From Streptomyces canus (GTDB taxonomy: Bacteria; Actinomycetota; Actinomycetes; Streptomycetales; Streptomycetaceae), in NCBI RefSeq assembly GCF_030816965.1, contig NZ_JAUSYQ010000002.1, forward strand, positions 2,265,001-2,329,000: a stretch of 64,000 nt of DNA, read 5' to 3'. Every line of letters begins with the position of its first letter. The stretch's first letter is position 1. The notes below the pieces were generated by a model. The model ran no database searches, had not been told where the DNA came from, and saw nothing but the letters and a program-made list of their open reading frames with translations. Positions 53,354 through 61,240 of this stretch are shown here, piece by piece. The translations under genes and the position numbers were made by a program.

Positions 53354-53932
53354 TCAACTGACCCTTTCCGCTTTGTGCTTGACGCCGGTCATGCGGACCT
53401 CGGCCGGAAGTGTCTCGAGCCCTGCCGAATTGCGGGCGTGGGTCAGGGCCTCTGCCGTCAGCAAGTGGAGGGCCGTTCCCGGGTCCACGTGGGGTTCCAG
53501 CAGGAGTCGTACGCGGGTCCGGGGCGCGTCCGGACGGCCGGTCAGGTGGGCGTGGGCCCGGTGGACGCCGTCCAACTCGGCTGCCTCGCCTTCGAGTACG
53601 CCCTCCAGGGCCCGACCCCGCAGGAGCGCGCCCTCGCCGTCGCCCGTGTTGACGCGTACCTCCGTGAGCCGGCGCCTGCGGAGGACCGCGGTCAGCCACC
53701 ACAGGGTCAGGAGCACCACGAGTGCCAGTGCGGCGATGACCGCAGGCCACCACCAGCCCTCGCCGTCCCAGCGGGTGCGCTCCGCGTCGCTCAGCAGGAC
53801 GTCCTTCTTGCCGTCGTGAATCCACCAGGAGGGCGCGTCGAGGCCGAGGCCCACGGCGAGTACCGAGCCACCGACGACGAGCAGTACCAGCCCCACCAGG
53901 CCGATCAGTACGCGGTTGACGGTCCTGAGCAT
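53354..53932 (-). CDS. AmaP-type alkaline shock response membrane anchor protein
   Basis: A 192-residue protein with two helices (VLIGLVGLVLLVVGGSVLAVGLGL; WWPAVIAALALVVLLTLWWLTAVL) and a soluble C-terminal domain (about 90-192) with LRGRALEGVLEGEAAELDGVHRAHAHLTG. This is the AmaP pattern, whose known members anchor Asp23 to the membrane in firmicutes. It ends the Asp23/AmaP operon. Confidence 0.85.
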   Translation of the reverse strand: MLRTVNRVLIGLVGLVLLVVGGSVLAVGLGLDAPSWWIHDGKKDVLLSDAERTRWDGEGWWWPAVIAALALVVLLTLWWLTAVLRRRRLTEVRVNTGDGEGALLRGRALEGVLEGEAAELDGVHRAHAHLTGRPDAPRTRVRLLLEPHVDPGTALHLLTAEALTHARNSAGLETLPAEVRMTGVKHKAERVS

Positions 53933-53937
53933 CGGCC

Positions 53938-54618
53938 TCAGCCCTTCTTCCTGGTCGTCCGCGCCACGTGCACCGACAGTGCGGGGGGCCGGGCCAGGCC
54001 CAGTGCCGTGATCGCCTCGGTGAGGGTCACGTCCAGGTCGGCGCGTACGTCGTCCAGTTCGCGGAAGTGGGAGACCGCGCGCACGTCGGCCTTCCTCCGG
54101 CGCATCCGTACGCGTGCGGACTGGACGCCGGCCACCTCCATGGCCCGGTCCCGCAGGACCCTCGCGGCCGCGTCCCGGTGCAGGCCCGCCCGGACGTCGG
54201 GATGGGCGCGGTTCATCGGGAGGACGCTGCGCAGACCTGGTGTGGTGGCCAGGACGATCAGCCACAGGCCCAGGGCCGCGGCGACTCCGGCGCCCACCAG
54301 GACCCAGATGTCGTCCAGGGGGCGTTCGGCGAGCTGCCGGGCGAGCTCGCGGCGCCAGTGCATGGCCGGCCGGTCGGCCCGGACGGCTGCGATGTCGTAC
54401 AGGAAGATCCCCGCGACGAGCAGGAGCAGCAGGGCCACGATGCCCGCCGGGACCCTGCGCGCCGACCAGAAACGGCGTTCGCCGCCGCCCGCCCCGTCCT
54501 CCGGGGCGGGCGGTGGTCCGTACGCGGCCGCCGACGCGGACTGGTCGCGCTGGTCCGGTGCCTTCTCGAGGACCGGCAGTCGTTGTGTGGTGCCCTCGGA
54601 GCCCTGGGGCTCGCTCAT
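53938..54618 (-). CDS. DUF6286-like two-helix membrane protein of the Asp23 cluster
   Basis: A 226-residue protein: a hydrophilic N-terminus (about 1-50, Pro/Gln/Asp-rich), two helices (AGIVALLLLLVAGIFLYDIAAV; IWVLVGAGVAAALGLWLIVLA) and a soluble domain with LHRDAAARVLRDRAMEVAGVQSARVRM. Streptomycetes carry this family within Asp23 operons. Start ATG 54618 overlaps the upstream Asp23 gene stop (ATGA). Function unknown; likely a membrane adaptor like AmaP, which follows 5 bp later. Confidence 0.8.
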   Translation of the reverse strand: MSEPQGSEGTTQRLPVLEKAPDQRDQSASAAAYGPPPAPEDGAGGGERRFWSARRVPAGIVALLLLLVAGIFLYDIAAVRADRPAMHWRRELARQLAERPLDDIWVLVGAGVAAALGLWLIVLATTPGLRSVLPMNRAHPDVRAGLHRDAAARVLRDRAMEVAGVQSARVRMRRRKADVRAVSHFRELDDVRADLDVTLTEAITALGLARPPALSVHVARTTRKKG

Positions 54619-55013
54619 CGCGTCCTCCCCTGTGCCACGCCGTGCGACGGTGCCGGATACAGCCGTTCCACCTGGACGGCGACCTCCGACACCTCCATGC
54701 CCACCAACCCGACTACCCGCTCGACCACGTGCTGACGCACCTCTCGGCACCGCGCGCCGATGTCACAGGGGTAGTCGAGTTCGAGGTGCATGCGGATCCG
54801 GGCGACCTCGCGGTGGACGACGACGGTGGCGTACGGGGGCTGGGCCTCGGCGGGGAGCCGTCCGAGCGCCTCGCGGGCCGCCTGTCCCGCGACCTTCGCG
54901 ACCACCCGGTCGGCGATCCTCGTCGCCCCTCGGTCACCGGGCGGAACGGCGGTCGCGGTCAGGGGTTTGCGGAGCTCGTCCGCCGCGCCTGCCTCAGTAC
55001 TCACGGACGTCAT
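54615..55013 (-). CDS. Asp23/Gls24 family envelope stress protein
   Basis: A 132-residue protein with the Asp23 fold: ATRIADRVVAKVAGQAAREALGRL, a central VARIRMHLELDYPCDIGARCREVRQHVVERVVGLVGMEVSEVAVQVERL. Asp23 proteins form cytoplasmic assemblies bound to the membrane under alkaline or envelope stress. ATG 55013 overlaps the stop of the small helix protein upstream. Confidence 0.88.
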   Translation of the reverse strand: MTSVSTEAGAADELRKPLTATAVPPGDRGATRIADRVVAKVAGQAAREALGRLPAEAQPPYATVVVHREVARIRMHLELDYPCDIGARCREVRQHVVERVVGLVGMEVSEVAVQVERLYPAPSHGVAQGRTR

Positions 55014-55204
55014 CGCCGCCGGTCACGCCGGTCGTCACGGGTGCGGAAGAGGTCGCCGATCTCCAGGTCCCCCTCCAGGAACCGGCCGACGACGAAGCCG
55101 ATGGCGCCCAGCGCCGCCACCAGCAGGAAGGCGCCGAATCCGCCGAAATACCCTGCGAAGCCCAGCGCCATGCCAGCGATCATGCCGACCACGGCCATGC
55201 TCAT
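55010..55204 (-). CDS. Small two-helix membrane protein of the Asp23 cluster
   Basis: A 64-residue protein, mostly two helices (MAVVGMIAGMALGFAGYFGGFGAFLLVAALGAIGFVVGRFL) with glycine zippers, ending in a charged tail (GDLFRTRDDRRDRRR). Same position as DUF2273-type proteins in firmicute Asp23 operons. It overlaps the next gene by ATGA. Confidence 0.85.
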   Translation of the reverse strand: MSMAVVGMIAGMALGFAGYFGGFGAFLLVAALGAIGFVVGRFLEGDLEIGDLFRTRDDRRDRRR

Positions 55205-55240
55205 CGTGCGCTCCCTAAAGGTCCCTGAAGTGTGGTCCGG

Positions 55241-55705
55241 CTACTGGAGTCGGGTCTCCGGCTCCTCGTCCTCTTCGTCGGGCAGCTTCACGTCGCTCAC
55301 CGCGATGTTGACCTCGACGACCTCCAGTCCGGTCATCCGCTCCACCGCGGCGACGACGTTCTCCCGCACGGCCCTGGCCACGTCGGAGATCGAGACGCCG
55401 TAGTCGACGACGATCTCCAGGTCGAGCGCGGTCTGCACCTCGCCGACCTCCACCTTGACCCCGCGCGTGGCGGACTTCGAACCGCCGGGCACCCGGTCCC
55501 GAACCGCCCCGAAGGTGCGGCTCAGCCCGCTGCCCATGGCATGGACGCCGAGGACGTCGCGTGCCGCGAGTCCGGCGATCTTCTCCACGACACCGTCGGC
55601 GATGGTGGTCCGCCCTCGTGTCGCCGCGTCGCCGCCGCCACGCCTGGTGGTCTTCCGCGGCTGCACCGACGACTCCACCTCGGTGCTCTGCGTCATGTCG
55701 GTCAT
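55241..55705 (-). CDS. Asp23/Gls24 family protein, first gene of the cluster
   Basis: A 154-residue protein from the ATG at 55705 (AAAGGGG upstream). Residues 1-30 are a disordered Thr/Arg-rich lead. The Asp23 domain follows: RTTIADGVVEKIAGLAARDVLGVHAMG, GVKVEVGEVQTALDLEIVVDYGVSISDVARAVRENVVAAVERMTGLEVVEVNIAVSDV. The acidic tail (PDEEDEEPETRLQ) is typical. It heads an operon of five genes reaching the AmaP gene. Confidence 0.92.
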   Translation of the reverse strand: MTDMTQSTEVESSVQPRKTTRRGGGDAATRGRTTIADGVVEKIAGLAARDVLGVHAMGSGLSRTFGAVRDRVPGGSKSATRGVKVEVGEVQTALDLEIVVDYGVSISDVARAVRENVVAAVERMTGLEVVEVNIAVSDVKLPDEEDEEPETRLQ

Positions 55706-55791
55706 CACCGTCACCCCTTTCGGTCGTCCTCCTTCGACCACCGTATGCGCGGTTGCGCGATCGCGCGCCGGAGATGCGGCAGGCTGGAGTA

Positions 55792-56508
55792 ATGACGGCG
55801 GAGCAGTGGGCACGGACGGTGCGGCATCAGCTGGGGTTGGGGCGGCTGCTGCCCCTGGGCGGCCAGCGCGACGGGGCGTGGATCTCCGAGGAGGTGGCTC
55901 AGGGGGTGTTGCGAGCCGCCGTGCGCGAACTACCGGATGTACGGCTCGGCGCCGTGCGTATCGGCCTCGCCGATCCGGAGGACACGCACGAGCCCGCCGT
56001 ACCGCCGCCTCCGAGCGCGCTGCCGCCCGGCCCGCTGCGGGTCACGGCGGAGTTCGAGGCCACCCCCGCACGGCCGCTGCCGGTGACGGCGGAGCGGCTG
56101 CGCACGGCACTCGCCGGGGCGGCGGCGCGGCTGCTGGGGCTGGAGCTCGGCGAGGTGGACCTGCGGGTGACGGCCCTCGTGGACGAGGACGCGGAACCGT
56201 CTCCCGTACGACAGCCCGAACCGCCGCGTGCCGTGGAGGCGGGGCCGGGCGACGAGGCCCTCGCGGCCGGCGCCGCTCTGGCGGTGCCCGGTGTGCACCG
56301 GTTGACCGGTCTGCTCGGGCGTCCGGTGCACATCGAGGACCGGGAGACCGGGGACGGCTCGCTTCCGCGCCGCCATGTCCGCGTCGAACTGGCGGTGGGT
56401 GCGGACCGCCGGCCCCTGGACGTGGCCCGGGAGGTCCGCGCCGCCGTGGGAGAGGTGCTGTCGGATCGTCCGACGGTGGCCGTGCTGGTGACGGCCGTGA
56501 CGGCCTAG
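55792..56508 (+). CDS. Asp23-linked hypothetical protein, 238 aa
   Basis: ATG at 55792 after CTGGAGT, divergent from the Asp23 operon (87 bp). Two regions have an Asp23-like beta-alpha-beta rhythm: about 15-110 (EEVAQGVLRAAVRELPDVRLGAVRIGL) and about 160-238 (GVHRLTGLLGRPVHIED, RHVRVELAVGADRRPLDVAREVRAAVGEVLSDRPTVAVLVTAV). Streptomycete homologues beside Asp23 genes are sometimes annotated as nucleopolyhedrovirus P10 family protein. It is likely a divergent member of the Asp23 system. Its TAG shares CTAG with the convergent hydratase stop. Confidence 0.75.
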   Translation: MTAEQWARTVRHQLGLGRLLPLGGQRDGAWISEEVAQGVLRAAVRELPDVRLGAVRIGLADPEDTHEPAVPPPPSALPPGPLRVTAEFEATPARPLPVTAERLRTALAGAAARLLGLELGEVDLRVTALVDEDAEPSPVRQPEPPRAVEAGPGDEALAAGAALAVPGVHRLTGLLGRPVHIEDRETGDGSLPRRHVRVELAVGADRRPLDVAREVRAAVGEVLSDRPTVAVLVTAVTA

Positions 56509-57317
56509 TCGCCGACTCCGGCGAGGTCACGCAGCCGTCGGGTCTGGGCCGCCCGCTCGGCGGCGCGCTGCTCGTCGTAGGTGCGGTCCTGGGCGCCCCG
56601 CAGCAGCGCCTTGGTCTCGATGACCGCGTCGCGAGGGGCGGACAGGAGCGCGGCCGCCAGGTCCTTCACGGCGCCGTCGAGCTGGTCGAGAGGTACGGCG
56701 AGGTTGGCGAGGCCGGTGTTCACCGCCTCCTCGGCCGTGACGAAGCGCCCGGTGGCGCAGATCTCCAGCGCCCGGGCGTATCCGACGAGGCCCACCAGGG
56801 GGTGGGTGCCGGTGAGGTCGGGGACCAGGCCCAGGCTGGTCTCGCGCATGGCGAACTGCACGTCGTCGGCGACGACGCGCAGGTCACAGGCGAGGGCCAG
56901 CTGGAAGCCCGCCCCGATGGCATGCCCCTGAACGGCGGCGATGGACACGACGTCACTACGCCGCCACCAGGTGAAGCCCTCCTGGAACTGAGCGATGGCG
57001 GCGTCGAGTTCGGCGTCACCACTGCGGGCGAGGTCGATGAACGACGGCTCGCCCTCGATCCCCTCGGGCGTGAACATCTGCCGGTCGAGCCCGGCGGAGA
57101 AGGACTTGCCTTCGCCACGCAGTACCACGACCCGGACGGAGCCCGGCACCAGCCGGCCCGCCTCGGCGAGCGCCCGCCACAGAGCGGGGCTCTGGGCGTT
57201 GCGCTTGGCCGGGTTGGTCAGCGTCACCGTGGCGAGGGTGTCCTCGACGGTGAGCCGTACGCCGTCCTTGTCGAGCAGGGGAACGAGTTCCTGGCCATCC
57301 TGGCCGGACGTCGCCAT
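56505..57317 (-). CDS. Enoyl-CoA hydratase/isomerase family protein
   Basis: A 270-residue crotonase-fold protein from the ATG at 57317 (GAGGCACCCC upstream). Fold marks: ATVTLTNPAKRNAQSPALWRAL, a GKSFSAGLD oxyanion-hole loop, AVQGHAIGAGFQLALACDLRV and the late ARALEICATGRFVTAEEAVNTGL. The glutamate pair of true hydratases is not clear, so it could be a hydratase or isomerase. Monocistronic. Confidence 0.9.
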   Translation of the reverse strand: MATSGQDGQELVPLLDKDGVRLTVEDTLATVTLTNPAKRNAQSPALWRALAEAGRLVPGSVRVVVLRGEGKSFSAGLDRQMFTPEGIEGEPSFIDLARSGDAELDAAIAQFQEGFTWWRRSDVVSIAAVQGHAIGAGFQLALACDLRVVADDVQFAMRETSLGLVPDLTGTHPLVGLVGYARALEICATGRFVTAEEAVNTGLANLAVPLDQLDGAVKDLAAALLSAPRDAVIETKALLRGAQDRTYDEQRAAERAAQTRRLRDLAGVGD

Positions 57318-57447
57318 GGGGTGCCTCCGATGCGTGCGGTCATCCTCCGTGCCGCAGGACGGCACAGCTAAGTGACTGCACAGTAACCACCCGGTCAGTC
57401 AGCCGACCGACCGGGTGGCCACCATCGAAGCCGATGGGCCGCCCGGA

Positions 57448-57669
57448 TCAGGACGATGCGGCCTTCTTGCCCCGCGTCGCTCCGCCACGCCCACGAAGCG
57501 TGACGCCCGATTCGCTGAGCATCCGGTGCACGAAGCCATACGAGCGGCCGGTTTCCTCGGCCAGTGCCCGAATGCTCGCACCGGAGTCGTACTTCTTCTT
57601 CAGGTCTGCCGCGAGCTTGTCGCGCGCGGCGCCGGTTACCCGGCTGCCCTTCTTCAGAGTCTCGGCCAC
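57448..57669 (-). CDS. gbn: Gbn-like small nucleoid-associated protein (helix-turn-helix)
   Basis: A 73-residue basic protein from the GTG at 57669 with a strong GAGGAGG ribosome site. A helix-turn-helix (about 30-52: GASIRALAEETGRSYGFVHRMLSES) is flanked by a basic N-terminus (VAETLKKGSR...KLAADLKKKYD) and a Gly/Arg/Lys tail (RGRGGATRGKKA). This matches Gbn of S. coelicolor (SCO1839), reported as a GATC-binding nucleoid protein that affects sporulation and antibiotic production. Gene order (next to the ABC-F gene) agrees with that locus as I recall it. Confidence 0.88.
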   Translation of the reverse strand: MAETLKKGSRVTGAARDKLAADLKKKYDSGASIRALAEETGRSYGFVHRMLSESGVTLRGRGGATRGKKAASS

Positions 57670-57870
57670 CCGTGCCTCCTCATGGGAAGTGCGCTCTGGT
57701 CCCCTCATGATCACCCCTCCGGGGCCCGATGGCCACCCATTCGGCAAGGTCCGTAAGACAGGGTTTTGACGACAGGAGCGCATCCCCACAAGCGGAATCT
57801 GTAATTCCACCCGCACCCGTTCGTACCGCCGAACGGGTTCTTTTGTGAAATGCCAGGTCAGCGACGTACG

Positions 57871-57905
57871 ACGGCCGAGCCCTTGTCGATGAAGGGCTCG
57901 GCCGT
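57871..57905 (-). terminator. Perfect 14-bp hairpin after the ABC-F gene
   Basis: Arms 57871-57884 and 57892-57905 pair perfectly around a 7-nt loop. It lies about 115 bp beyond the ABC-F stop, in the direction of gbn. Confidence 0.75.
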
Positions 57906-57938
57906 GAAATCGATGTAGGACACACCTCGGTACGAGGA

Positions 57939-58006
57939 GATCTCACACAGATGATGGATCACCGGTGGGCCGAATGATCCATACGCCGTGGATCACGCTT
58001 TCGATC
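57939..58006. promoter_or_regulatory. Cluster of five GATC sites (candidate Gbn-binding region)
   Basis: GATC occurs at 57939, 57957, 57976, 57991 and 58003. Two of them form an inverted repeat, ATGGATCA (57954-57961) and TGATCCAT (57975-57982), 13 bp apart. Gbn is reported to bind GATC-containing DNA; its gene starts about 270 bp away on the same side. Confidence 0.45.
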
Positions 58007-58019
58007 AAACGGCGCTTAC

Positions 58020-59618
58020 TCATGCGAGGGCGACGAGATCCGCGTAGTCGGCGCCCCACAGGTCCTCGACGCCGTCCGGCAGCAGGATGATCCGCTCGGG
58101 CTGGAGCGCCTGGACAGCGCCCTCGTCGTGCGTCACCAGGACGACCGCGCCCTTGTAAGTGCTCAGCGCGCCGAGGATCTCCTCGCGGCTGGCCAGGTCG
58201 AGGTTGTTGGTGGGCTCGTCGAGGAGCAGGACGTTCGCCGAGGAGACGACCAGGGTGGCGAGCGCCAGTCGGGTCTTCTCGCCGCCGGAGAGGACTCCGG
58301 CCGGCTTGTCGACGTCGTCGCCGGAGAACAGGAACGAGCCGAGCGTCTTGCGCACCTCGACGAGGTCGAGGTCGGGGGCCGCCGAGCGCATGTTCTCCAG
58401 GACCGTGCGCTCGGGGTCGAGGGTCTCGTGCTCCTGGGCGTAGTACCCGAGCTTGAGGCCGTGGCCGGGGACGACCGCGCCCGTGTCCGGCTGCTCGGTC
58501 CCGGCCAGCAGCCGGAGCAGGGTCGTCTTGCCCGCGCCGTTGAGGCCCAGGATGACCACGCGTGAGCCCTTGTCGATGGCCAGGTCGACGTCGGTGAAGA
58601 TCTCCAGTGAGCCGTACGACTTCGACAGGCCCTCCGCCATCAGCGGGGTCTTGCCGCAGGGCGCGGGCTCGGGGAAGCGCAGCTTGGCCACCTTGTCCTG
58701 CTGACGCACCGCTTCGAGGCCGGCGAGCAGCCGATCGGCGCGCTTGGCCATGTTCTGCGCGGCGACCGTCTTGGTGGCCTTGGCACGCATCTTGTCGGCC
58801 TGCGAGTGCAGGGCCGCGGCCTTCTTCTCGGCGTTCTGCCGCTCGCGCTTGCGGCGCTTCTCGTCGGCCTCGCGCTGCTGCTGGTAGAGCTTCCAGCCCA
58901 TGTTGTAGACGTCGATCTGGGCGCGGTTGGCGTCCAGGTAGAAGACCTTGTTGACGACCGTCTCGACCAGGTCGGCGTCGTGGGAGATCACGATGAAACC
59001 GCCGCGGTAGGTCTTGAGGTAGTCGCGCAGCCAGATGATCGAGTCGGCGTCGAGGTGGTTGGTCGGCTCGTCGAGGAGCAGGGTGTCGGCGTCGGAGAAG
59101 AGGATCCGGGCCAGTTCGATACGGCGGCGCTGACCACCGGAGAGGGTGTGCAGCGGCTGGCCCAGCACACGGTCGGGGAGGTTCAGCGCGGCGGCGATGG
59201 TGGCGGCCTCGGCCTCGGCGGAATACCCGCCCTTGGTGAGGAACTCCGTCTCCTGGCGCTCGTACTGCCTGAGCGCCTTCTCCCGGGTGGCGCCCTGGCC
59301 GTTGGCGATGCGCTGTTCGTTGTCGCGCATCTTCTTCAGCAGGACGTCGAGGCCGCGCGCGGAGAGGATGCGGTCGCGGGCGAGCACGTCGAGGTCGCCG
59401 GTGCGGGGGTCCTGGGGGAGGTAGCCGACCTCGCCGGAGCGGGTGATCTGACCCGCGGCGGGGATGCCCTCGCCGGCCAGGCACTTGGTGAGGGTGGTCT
59501 TCCCCGCGCCGTTACGGCCGACCAGGCCGATGCGGTCGCCCTTGGCGACACGGAAGGTGGCGGACTCGATGAGGACTCGGGCGCCGGCGCGCAGCTCGAT
59601 ACCGGAGGCGGAGATCAC
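58020..59618 (-). CDS. ABC-F family ATPase
   Basis: A 532-residue protein with two ABC domains and no membrane region. Domain 1: Walker A GRNGAGKTT, LSGGQRRR, DEPTNHLD; domain 2: GLNGAGKTT, LSGGEKTR, DEPTNNLD. A basic helical linker of about 80 residues (around 245-320, READEKRRKRERQNAEKKAAALHSQADKM) lies between them, as in translation-factor ABC-Fs (Ettd/Uup/YdiF-like). Such proteins act on the ribosome; some give antibiotic protection, but this chromosomal copy with short linker is more probably housekeeping. Confidence 0.92.
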   Translation of the reverse strand: MISASGIELRAGARVLIESATFRVAKGDRIGLVGRNGAGKTTLTKCLAGEGIPAAGQITRSGEVGYLPQDPRTGDLDVLARDRILSARGLDVLLKKMRDNEQRIANGQGATREKALRQYERQETEFLTKGGYSAEAEAATIAAALNLPDRVLGQPLHTLSGGQRRRIELARILFSDADTLLLDEPTNHLDADSIIWLRDYLKTYRGGFIVISHDADLVETVVNKVFYLDANRAQIDVYNMGWKLYQQQREADEKRRKRERQNAEKKAAALHSQADKMRAKATKTVAAQNMAKRADRLLAGLEAVRQQDKVAKLRFPEPAPCGKTPLMAEGLSKSYGSLEIFTDVDLAIDKGSRVVILGLNGAGKTTLLRLLAGTEQPDTGAVVPGHGLKLGYYAQEHETLDPERTVLENMRSAAPDLDLVEVRKTLGSFLFSGDDVDKPAGVLSGGEKTRLALATLVVSSANVLLLDEPTNNLDLASREEILGALSTYKGAVVLVTHDEGAVQALQPERIILLPDGVEDLWGADYADLVALA

Positions 59619-59816
59619 GGACAGACTCCAGGGCGGATTCGGGATTGACGGGTGGACGGCTGAGGACGTTCCCGCCGTCTAATGCGCGAGGAGAATGGCC
59701 ATGGGCCAAGTCTAACGGGGGCATGCAAGCACTTTTTCTGGGTTCGGGTGTTGGGTTGGTCTCGCTCCGGGGTAATCGGTCGGTCCCGTCTCCGTCCCCA
59801 GCCGCGGGGGTTCCGC

Positions 59817-60707
59817 ATGCAGTTCGACGACGACGCCAGGTTGGACACCTCCGAGGTGCAGGACGTGCGCGGCAGCCGCATCCCGGGCGGCAGAGCGACC
59901 GTCGGCGGCGGTGTCGTGGGCCTGATCGCCCTCGTTCTGGGGCTCTTCCTCGGCGTCGGACCCGACCAGCTCGGACTCACCGACAGCGGCGGACAGCCCG
60001 CGGCCACGGCCTCGGGGCTCGCGCAGGTCGAGCAGAACTGCCGGACCGGACAGGACGCGAACACGCGGGACGACTGCCGGACGGTGGCGGTCGTCAACAG
60101 CGTGCAGGACTACTGGGACCAGGAGTTCACGCGGCGCGGCGCCGGCTACAGCCGCTCCCCCACGGTCTTCTTCGGTGAGCGGGTCAACACGGGGTGCGGG
60201 TCGGCGAGTTCTGCGGTCGGGCCGTTCTACTGCCCGGACGACCGGAAGGTCTACCTCGACCTCGGGTTCTTCGACGAGCTGCGGTCCGAGTTCGGGGCCA
60301 CCGGCGGGCCGTTCGCGCAGGCGTACGTCGTGGCCCACGAGTACGGGCATCACGTGCAGGACCTGATGGGCACGCTGAGCCGGTCGCAGGACGGGCGCAC
60401 GGGCGCGGACAGCGACGCGGTGAAGGTGGAGCTCCAGGCGGACTGCTACGCCGGGGTGTGGGCTCGCCACGCGACCACGACGAAGGACGAGTCGACGGGG
60501 CGGCCGCTCATCACGCGCCTCACGGACGCGGACATCACCGACGGTCTGGACGCGGCGGCGGCCGTGGGCGACGACCGGATCCAGGAGCGGTTCCAGGGAC
60601 GGGTGACACCCGACTCGTGGACGCACGGGTCGGCCGAGCAGCGGCAGCAGTGGTTCCGGGAGGGGTACCGCAGCGGGGACATGGGGCGGTGTGACACGTT
60701 CCGGTGA
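59817..60707 (+). CDS. Neutral zinc metallopeptidase, YpfJ/KPN_02809 family
   Basis: A 296-residue protein: ATG at 59817, a cytoplasmic N-terminus (MQFDDDARLDTSEVQDVRG), one helix (VVGLIALVLGLFLGVGP, about 34-50) and an extracytoplasmic domain with HEYGHH (174-179) as zinc site and a downstream ELQADCYAGVWA that supplies the third ligand region. Cysteines in NCRTGQD, DDCRT, TGCGS and FYCPDD may form disulfides. Family function is unknown. Confidence 0.93.
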   Translation: MQFDDDARLDTSEVQDVRGSRIPGGRATVGGGVVGLIALVLGLFLGVGPDQLGLTDSGGQPAATASGLAQVEQNCRTGQDANTRDDCRTVAVVNSVQDYWDQEFTRRGAGYSRSPTVFFGERVNTGCGSASSAVGPFYCPDDRKVYLDLGFFDELRSEFGATGGPFAQAYVVAHEYGHHVQDLMGTLSRSQDGRTGADSDAVKVELQADCYAGVWARHATTTKDESTGRPLITRLTDADITDGLDAAAAVGDDRIQERFQGRVTPDSWTHGSAEQRQQWFREGYRSGDMGRCDTFR

Positions 60708-60825
60708 GGGGCCGTGGCTGGTGCCGGGCCGTTGTCAGTGGTCGCTGCGAGACTGGTCGGCAGAGGGAAGTCCCGGCATGCGCCCGGTTTCCGATCCGGC
60801 GTTTGATCACAAGGGAGTGATCGGC

Positions 60826-61239
60826 ATGGCAGGCACGAACAGTGGGCGTCCGAGCATCTACCCGACGCTGCTGTACACCGACGCGAAGGCGGCGATCAAG
60901 CAACTGACGGAGGCCTTCGGGTTCACCGAGCTGTCGGTGTACGAGGGCGAGGACGGCTCGGTACTGCACGCAGAGCTGGTGCAGGGCAACGGCGCGGTGA
61001 TGCTCGGCTCGAAAGGCCGCGGCGGTGTCTTCGACGCGGCGATGAAGGACGCGGGCACCACCGGGGTGTACGTCGTCGTGGACGACGTCGACGCGCACCA
61101 CCGCCGCGCCGTGGAGCACGGCGCGGAGATCCTGATGCCCCCGACGGACCAGGAGTACGGCTCCCGGGACTACATGGCGCGGGACGCCGAGGGCAATGTG
61201 TGGAGCTTCGGGACGTACGCCCCGGAGATCCACGCCTGA
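60826..61239 (+). CDS. VOC (glyoxalase/bleomycin-resistance-like) family protein
   Basis: A 137-residue protein from the ATG at 60826 (AAGGGAG upstream). Two beta-alpha-beta-beta-beta modules: YPTLLYTDAKAAIKQLTEAFGFTEL with VLHAELVQGNGAVMLGS, and VYVVVDDVDAHHRRAVEHGAEILMPPTDQEYGSRDYMARDAEGNVWSFGTY. Potential metal ligands are H52-type and the late acidic residue of YMARDAEG. Function cannot be told from family. Confidence 0.9.
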   Translation: MAGTNSGRPSIYPTLLYTDAKAAIKQLTEAFGFTELSVYEGEDGSVLHAELVQGNGAVMLGSKGRGGVFDAAMKDAGTTGVYVVVDDVDAHHRRAVEHGAEILMPPTDQEYGSRDYMARDAEGNVWSFGTYAPEIHA

Positions 61240-61240
61240 C

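Larger units (their letters stand above)
57670..58019. other. 350-bp intergenic region between gbn and the ABC-F gene
   Basis: It holds the ABC-F terminator (57871-57905), a second stem ACCCGTTCG/CGAACGGGT (57815-57823 with 57830-57838) and five GATC sites in 68 bp (57939-58006). The gbn promoter should lie within it; I found no confident -10/-35 pair. No additional gene is seen. Confidence 0.6.

Noticed and set aside
58020..59618. Antibiotic-resistance ABC-F protein
   Set aside because: The linker is short and the gene sits among housekeeping genes with no biosynthetic cluster nearby; a resistance role is not supported by the sequence.
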